From Hydrogenophaga sp. (GTDB lineage Bacteria; Pseudomonadota; Gammaproteobacteria; Burkholderiales; Burkholderiaceae_C): a stretch of 64,000 bases of DNA. The stretch covers positions 42,920-106,919 of the forward strand of contig JAUXNG010000084.1 in the NCBI GenBank assembly GCA_030682835.1. Direction: 5' to 3'. The translations under genes were made by a program, and so were the position numbers. Below are positions 59,230 to 64,000 of this stretch, one piece after another (positions within the stretch are counted from its first letter, which is position 1; every line of letters starts with the position of its first letter). The notes beneath the pieces were generated by a model. The model had not been told where the DNA came from and did no database searches. It was given only the letters and a program-made list of their open reading frames with translations.

Positions 59230-60876
59230 TCAGACGTCAATCGCCGAAGCCGACCCCGCCCGCTTGCGCAATTCAAACTTCTGGATCTTCCCCGTGCTCG
59301 TCTTCGGCAGGTCGCCAAACACCACATAACGAGGCACCTTGAAACCGGCCAGGTGCTGCTTGCAGTGTTTCACGATGTCCTCTGGCGTGGTCTGCGCGCC
59401 GAACTTCAACTCCACAAACGCACAGGGTGTCTCACCCCATTTCGCGTCGGGGCGGGCCACCACGGCGGCGGCCAGCACGTCGGGGTGGCGGTAGAGCACG
59501 TCCTCCACCTCAATCGACGAAATGTTCTCGCCGCCCGAGATGATGATGTCCTTGCTGCGATCCTTGATCCTGAAATAGCCATCGGCGTACTGCACCGCCA
59601 GATCGCCGCTGTGGAACCAGCCACCAGCAAACGCTTCCTGCGTTGCCGTGGGGTTCTTCAGATAGCCCTTCATGGCAATGTTGCCCCTGAACATGATCTC
59701 GCCCATGGTCTCGCCGTCCTGGGGCACCGGCTGCAGGGTCTCGGGGTTCAGCACGCGCACGTCGCGTTGCAGGTGGTAGCGCACGCCCTGGCGCGCGTTC
59801 AGCCGCGCGCGCTCGCCAATGTCCAGCGCGTCCCAGCGCTCGTGTTTGGCGCACACGGTGGCCGGGCCATACACCTCGGTCAGGCCGTACACATGGGTCA
59901 GGTCAAAACCCATCTGTTCCATGCCTTCGATCATGGAAGCGGGCGGCGCCGCGCCCGCGACCATGGCTTTCACGCCGGCCGGCACGCCCACTTTCATGGC
60001 CGCGGGCGTGTTCACCAGCAGGCCGTGCACGATGGGTGCGCCGCAATAATGCGTCACGCCGTGCTCCCGCATGGCGTCAAAGATGGCCTGGGGATCGACC
60101 CGGCGCAGGCAGACATTCACCCCAGCGCGCGCAGCGATGGTCCATGGAAAGCACCAGCCGTTGCAGTGGAACATGGGCAGCGTCCACAGGTACACCGCGT
60201 GCTTGGGCAGGTCCCATTCCAGGATGTTGCTGATCGCGTTCATCGCGGCGCCCCGGTGGTGGTACACCACGCCCTTGGGGTTGCCGGTGGTGCCACTGGT
60301 GTAATTCAGCGCGATCGCGTCCCACTCGTCGCCGGGCAGCTGCCAGGCGAAGGCCGGGTCACCGCCGGCCAGAAAGGCTTCGTAGGTGGTGCTGCCGACG
60401 GGCCGGCTCTCGCCGATGAACAGAGGGTCCTGCACGTCGATCAGCAGCAGTGGCGTGGTGGCATGGCGAAGCTTGAGCGCCTGGGCCACGGTGCCGGCGA
60501 ACTCGGGGTCCACGATCACGGCCCTGGCCTCACCGTGGTCGAGCATGAACGCAATGGCCTCCGGGTCCAGCCGGGTGTTGAGCGCGTTGAGCACCGCACC
60601 GGCCATGGGCACGCCGAAGTGCGCTTCCACCATGGGGGGTGTGTTCGGCAGCATCACCGCCACGGTGTCGTTCTTGCCGATGCCGGCGCGCTGCAGCGCG
60701 CTGGCGAGCTGGCGGGCGCGGGCGTAGGTCCGTCCCCAGGTCTGGCGCAGGCTGCCATGGACGATGGCCAGACGGTCGGGATAGACCTCGGCGGTGCGTT
60801 CGATGAAAGACAGCGGCGAGAACGGCGCAAAGTTGCCTTCGGTGCGGGGAAGGTCCTGGTCGTAGATGCTGGTCAT
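59230..60876 (-). CDS. Acyl-CoA synthetase (AMP-forming)
   Basis: Fatty- or organic-acid CoA ligase of 548 residues. The nucleotide motif is NYTSGTTGNPKGVVYHH, followed by PMFHCNGWCFPW, HVYGLTEVYGPA, SGDLAVQYADGYFRIKDRSKD and the catalytic Lys in KTSTGKIQKFELR. The type resembles AlkK or methylthiopropionate-CoA ligases with medium chains as substrate; this is a family guess. GGAGA lies before the ATG. Divergent from dnaG, with only 38 bases between start codons. Confidence 0.92.
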   Translation of the reverse strand: MTSIYDQDLPRTEGNFAPFSPLSFIERTAEVYPDRLAIVHGSLRQTWGRTYARARQLASALQRAGIGKNDTVAVMLPNTPPMVEAHFGVPMAGAVLNALNTRLDPEAIAFMLDHGEARAVIVDPEFAGTVAQALKLRHATTPLLLIDVQDPLFIGESRPVGSTTYEAFLAGGDPAFAWQLPGDEWDAIALNYTSGTTGNPKGVVYHHRGAAMNAISNILEWDLPKHAVYLWTLPMFHCNGWCFPWTIAARAGVNVCLRRVDPQAIFDAMREHGVTHYCGAPIVHGLLVNTPAAMKVGVPAGVKAMVAGAAPPASMIEGMEQMGFDLTHVYGLTEVYGPATVCAKHERWDALDIGERARLNARQGVRYHLQRDVRVLNPETLQPVPQDGETMGEIMFRGNIAMKGYLKNPTATQEAFAGGWFHSGDLAVQYADGYFRIKDRSKDIIISGGENISSIEVEDVLYRHPDVLAAAVVARPDAKWGETPCAFVELKFGAQTTPEDIVKHCKQHLAGFKVPRYVVFGDLPKTSTGKIQKFELRKRAGSASAIDV

Positions 60877-60914
60877 GCAAGTCTCCGGTGAATGGGCTTG
60901 GGAGAGAATAGCGC

Positions 60915-62957
60915 GTGGCGATCCCCCAATCTTTCATTCAGGAACTGCTCAACCGTGTCGACGTGGTCGACGTGGTGGGCCGCTACGTCCAGCTGAAAAA
61001 AGGCGGCGCCAACCTGATGGGCCTGTGTCCCTTCCATGGGGAAAAATCGCCCTCGTTCAGCGTCAGCCCCACCAAGCAGTTCTACCACTGCTTCGGTTGC
61101 GGAGCCAACGGCAACGCCATCGGTTTTCTGATGGAACACGCGGGCATGACGTTCATTGAAGCGGTGAAAGACCTGGCCCAGCAAGCCGGCCTGCAGATCC
61201 CGGAAGACGATGCCTCGCCGCAGGACCGCGAACGGGCCGCCCAGCAGCGCCAGAAGCAGCTCACGCTCACCGATGTGCTGGAGAAAGCGGCCCACGCCTA
61301 TGCCCGCCAGCTCAAGGGCTCGCCCAACGCGGTGGCCTACCTGAAGGGGCGCGGCCTGTCGGGCGAAATCGCCAAGAACTTTGGGCTGGGCTACGCGCCC
61401 GAAGGCTGGCGCAGCCTGGCCAGCGTGTTCCCGGACTACGCCGACCCGCTGCTGGTTGAGTCGGGCCTGGTGATCGAGCACGCAGAGGAGAAAGGTGCCG
61501 ACGGCGAGACCAAGCGCTACGACCGCTTCCGCGACCGCATCATGTTCCCGATCCGCAACGTCAAGGGCGAGTGCATCGGCTTCGGGGGGCGCGTGCTCGA
61601 CAAGGGCGAACCCAAATACCTCAACTCGCCCGAAACGCCCGTGTTCAGCAAGGGGCGCGAGCTCTACGGCCTGTTCGAGGGGCGCACCCCCATCCGCGTG
61701 GCCGGTTACGCCCTGGTGACCGAGGGCTACATGGACGTGGTGGCGCTCGCGCAGCTCGGCTTTGCCAACGCCGTGGCCACGTTGGGTACCGCCTGCACGG
61801 CCGAGCATGTGCAGAAACTCTTTCGCTTCACCGATTCGGTGGTGTTCAGCTTCGACGGCGACAACGCCGGGCGGCGGGCCGCCCGCAAGGCGCTGGACGC
61901 GGCCCTGCCGCTGGCCACCGACACGCGCAGCGTGAAGTTCCTCTTTCTGCCCCCCGAGCACGACCCGGACAGCTTCATACGCGCCAACGGCGAGGCGGCG
62001 TTCGCGCAATGCGTGAAGGAAGCAGTGCCCCTGTCGCGCTTCCTCGTGGAAGCGGCAGGCGCCGATTGCGACCTGGCCAGCGCCGAGGGGCGCGCGCGCA
62101 TGGCCTCGCAGGCGCGCCCGCTCTGGAGCGCCCTGCCCGACGGCGCGCTCAAGCGCCAGCTCATCGGCGAACTGGCCACTGCCGTGCAACTGCCCAGCGC
62201 CGATCTGCTCCAGCTCTGGCAGCAGGCAGGGCCCGGCCGCGGGCACCGGCCGGCGGGCAATGAGGGCGGCCGGCCGCGCGACCAGAGCTACGACGGCGGG
62301 CGCGCGGCCTCAGAGTCGAGCTACCCGGACACCGACTACGGCAGCTCCGAAGCCGGCAGCGGCTACGCCTCGGCAGACCCCTCCTACGAGGGGTACCGAA
62401 AGGGGGGTCGCTCGGGCTGGAGCCCTGGCGGCTCGGGCGGTGGATACGGCGGAAAATCCTACGGTGGCAAGGGCTACGGCGGCTGGCGCAAGGGCCCTCC
62501 CCCGCCGCCGCGCATGCTGGGCGAGCGCCGTACCGGCGGCAGCCGCGCCGACCGCGCCGTGGGCCTGCTGCTGGCCAATGCCAGTGCCTGGGAAAGCCTC
62601 AGCGCCGACGACCACGCCCTGCTCGGCCACCTACAGGCGCCTCATGGGCCCCTGATGGCCTGGCTTGAAGCCCAGCTGCACGAACATGGCCCGCAGCCGT
62701 GGGGGGCGCTGCGGGAGGCTCTGCGGGGCCATGAACACGAAGCCTATGCCTGTGCACAGGTCGAGCAGGTGACGCTGGGCAGCGACCCAGCCTCGGAACC
62801 TGCCGAGCTGGCCGACGTGATGATGCGGCTGCGCCGTGACGGTCTGGAGGAGAAGGCGCGCGAACTCGCCGGGCGCGTCGCACAGGGCGAGGCCAGTGCG
62901 CTGGACGAGTACAAGCGCGTCAATGTCCAGCTGCAGGCTTTGCTCTCCGGGCAGTGA
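60915..62957 (+). CDS. dnaG: DNA primase
   Basis: Primase of 680 residues that lays RNA primers at the replication fork. The zinc site is Cys38, His41, Cys59 and Cys62 (CPFHGEKSPSF and YHCFGCG). TOPRIM motifs include VTEGYMDVVAL and FSFDGDNAG. A Gly/Ser/Tyr-rich low-complexity segment covers about residues 445-535, with GGKSYGGKGYGGW, between the core and the helicase-binding C-terminus. The start is GTG with GGGAGAG upstream. rpoD follows; rpsU, usual before dnaG in the macromolecular synthesis operon, is absent here. Confidence 0.96.
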   Translation: MAIPQSFIQELLNRVDVVDVVGRYVQLKKGGANLMGLCPFHGEKSPSFSVSPTKQFYHCFGCGANGNAIGFLMEHAGMTFIEAVKDLAQQAGLQIPEDDASPQDRERAAQQRQKQLTLTDVLEKAAHAYARQLKGSPNAVAYLKGRGLSGEIAKNFGLGYAPEGWRSLASVFPDYADPLLVESGLVIEHAEEKGADGETKRYDRFRDRIMFPIRNVKGECIGFGGRVLDKGEPKYLNSPETPVFSKGRELYGLFEGRTPIRVAGYALVTEGYMDVVALAQLGFANAVATLGTACTAEHVQKLFRFTDSVVFSFDGDNAGRRAARKALDAALPLATDTRSVKFLFLPPEHDPDSFIRANGEAAFAQCVKEAVPLSRFLVEAAGADCDLASAEGRARMASQARPLWSALPDGALKRQLIGELATAVQLPSADLLQLWQQAGPGRGHRPAGNEGGRPRDQSYDGGRAASESSYPDTDYGSSEAGSGYASADPSYEGYRKGGRSGWSPGGSGGGYGGKSYGGKGYGGWRKGPPPPPRMLGERRTGGSRADRAVGLLLANASAWESLSADDHALLGHLQAPHGPLMAWLEAQLHEHGPQPWGALREALRGHEHEAYACAQVEQVTLGSDPASEPAELADVMMRLRRDGLEEKARELAGRVAQGEASALDEYKRVNVQLQALLSGQ

Positions 62958-63268
62958 ACTCCGGGGCGGCGGTATAATCCAAGGTTTTGCACCGCAAGCG
63001 CGACAGCAGCACCTCCGGCACGGCCTGGCCCCTTGAAATGGGGCGATATGGAACCAACTCCTGGCCACCTCAGCGATCCACACGGTCCTGATGAACCCCG
63101 CAAGGACTGCACACCAAATGTTCGCCCCAACAGCTTGCAGGCCCGCCCTTTCCGGCGAAAGGTGGGCGTTGTGCCCCACGAAATCACCGGGGTCGTCCAT
63201 GTTGCATGGCGCCTGGCTGTTTTTGTCTGTTCTGCCGGTTCCCCGTTTGACGTTTTTTTGAGGTTCCC
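62958..63268 (+). other. Leader region between dnaG and rpoD
   Basis: 311 bases with a TATAAT at 62973-62978 (weak -35), so rpoD may have its own promoter and a leader of about 285 bases. Two hairpins are visible: GCCCC/GGGGC at 63028-63044 with a seven-base loop, and a longer stem at 63141-63167 with a CGGC tip. A T run (63253-63259) precedes the rpoD ribosome site. An open frame from 63033 runs out of frame into rpoD and is not called. Confidence 0.5.
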
Positions 63269-64000
63269 ATGCCCGCGAAGAAGTCCAGTACGCCCGTCGT
63301 GTCCAGCACCAAAACCGCCACCAAGGCCAGCCCGAGCAAGGCAACCCCCGCCGCCTCCCCGAAGAAAGCCCCTGCAGTGACCGACAAGACCACCACCAAA
63401 GCCGCCGCCAAGGCGCCTGCGGCCAAGACCACCGCCCGCAAGGCATCACCCGAGGCGCTGGACGCCGACCTGGAAGCCGAAGCCGGCACCGTGAAGAAAA
63501 AGGCCGGGCGCCCCGCCAAGGCCGCGGCCGACAAGCCGGCTGCCAAGCGCGGCCGCAAGCCCAAGGCCTCGGCCGACAGCGGTGCCGACCTCGACGATGC
63601 CGACCTGAGCGACATCGAAGACGACCTGAGCGGCGAAGTGGAAGCGGAAACCGAGGTGGTCGACGCCACGGCCCAGCCGACCGAGAAGGTCAAGCCGCTG
63701 CGCATGAAGATCAGCAAGGCCAAGGAACGCGCGCTGATGAAGGAATTCGGCCTGGACGAGACTGTCCTGTCTGAAGAAGAAGCCAAGAACCGCCGCGAAC
63801 GCCTGAAGACCCTGATCAAGCTGGGCAAGACGCGCGGTTACCTCACCCACGGCGAAATCAACGACCACCTGCCCGACAAGCTGGTGGAAGCCGAGACGCT
63901 GGAAGTGGTGGTTTCGCTGCTCAACGACATGGGTGTGGCGGTCTACGAGCAGACGCCCGACGCCGAAACCCTGCTGCTGAACAACACCGGCCCCACCGCC
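63269..64000 (+). CDS. rpoD: RNA polymerase sigma-70 factor RpoD (partial)
   Basis: First 244 codons of the housekeeping sigma factor; the rest lies beyond the window. A Lys/Ala/Thr-rich tail (about 1-100, with PAKKSSTP and KKKAGRPAKAA) precedes an acidic stretch (DLDDADLSDIEDDLSG). Sigma region 1.1 follows at about 165-240: RRERLKTLIKLGKTRGYLTH and EINDHLPDKLVEAETLEVVV. The long basic N-terminus is usual for Burkholderiales RpoD. GAGG lies five bases before the ATG. Position after dnaG confirms the call. Confidence 0.95.
   Translation, partial: MPAKKSSTPVVSSTKTATKASPSKATPAASPKKAPAVTDKTTTKAAAKAPAAKTTARKASPEALDADLEAEAGTVKKKAGRPAKAAADKPAAKRGRKPKASADSGADLDDADLSDIEDDLSGEVEAETEVVDATAQPTEKVKPLRMKISKAKERALMKEFGLDETVLSEEEAKNRRERLKTLIKLGKTRGYLTHGEINDHLPDKLVEAETLEVVVSLLNDMGVAVYEQTPDAETLLLNNTGPTA

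Noticed and set aside
63033..63380. 115-codon frame in the rpoD leader
   Set aside because: No ribosome site, overlaps rpoD out of frame, and covers predicted hairpins.

Overview
The window is ordinary chromosomal DNA of a high-GC betaproteobacterium. Gene order and protein style point to the Burkholderiales, most likely a Comamonadaceae member close to Hydrogenophaga or Acidovorax; this is inferred from remembered family resemblance, not from a search. Nearly all of it is coding. I see no rRNA, tRNA, transposase, prophage or CRISPR array. Fifty-four protein genes are called, two of them cut by the window edges.

Layout. 1-3.2 kb: a truncated FAD monooxygenase, a LuxR-type regulator and an atypical crotonase. 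3.3-7.2 kb: a bactofilin, the GspA/GspB pair of type II secretion, and an orphan ABC ATPase with Gln at the catalytic Glu position. 7.2-12.8 kb: a beta-oxidation block (LCAD-type acyl-CoA dehydrogenase, thiolase, FadJ-like bifunctional enzyme, SDR reductase) ending at a strong terminator. 12.8-16.1 kb: a GAF-PAS histidine kinase, a single-domain response regulator and a two-gene chromate transporter, probably one transcript. 16.1-20.8 kb: rlmB, a LolD/YbbA-like ATPase divergent from a TesA-like esterase, tRNA 2-selenouridine synthase, a small Lys-rich protein and cystathionine beta-lyase.

20.9-37.7 kb is one long minus-strand housekeeping cluster, read in the order ndk, rlmN, pilW, rodZ-like, ispG, hisS, yfgM-like, bamB, der, hfq, hflX, hflK, hflC, hisZ, purA, phosphoribosyltransferase. 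Many start and stop codons overlap by 4-8 bases. It joins outer-membrane assembly, ribosome and tRNA work, isoprenoid and purine synthesis, RNA chaperoning and membrane proteolysis control. Upstream, on the same strand, lie rluB, scpB and rluD. 41.1-46.0 kb: bamD, a DinG-like helicase, a PP2C phosphatase and zapE. 46.1-51.9 kb: the 2-oxoglutarate dehydrogenase operon odhA-odhB-lpdA. 52.2-58.7 kb: an ArsR-family regulator, propionate-CoA ligase, an orphan GspE/PilB-like ATPase and a gamma-glutamyltransferase lipoprotein. 59.2-64 kb: an acyl-CoA synthetase, then dnaG and the start of rpoD behind a structured leader.

No complete new multi-gene system stands out. The unusual signals are mostly non-coding or at residue level: a diverged 109/110-bp inverted-repeat element in the only large gene-free stretch; a GC-rich triple-hairpin repeat present at least four times, one copy forming the lpdA terminator; a short dispersed repeat sitting in frame in the linker of the FadJ-like enzyme; the ABC ATPase and crotonase with altered catalytic residues; and paired-repeat operators at the arsR and prpE promoters.
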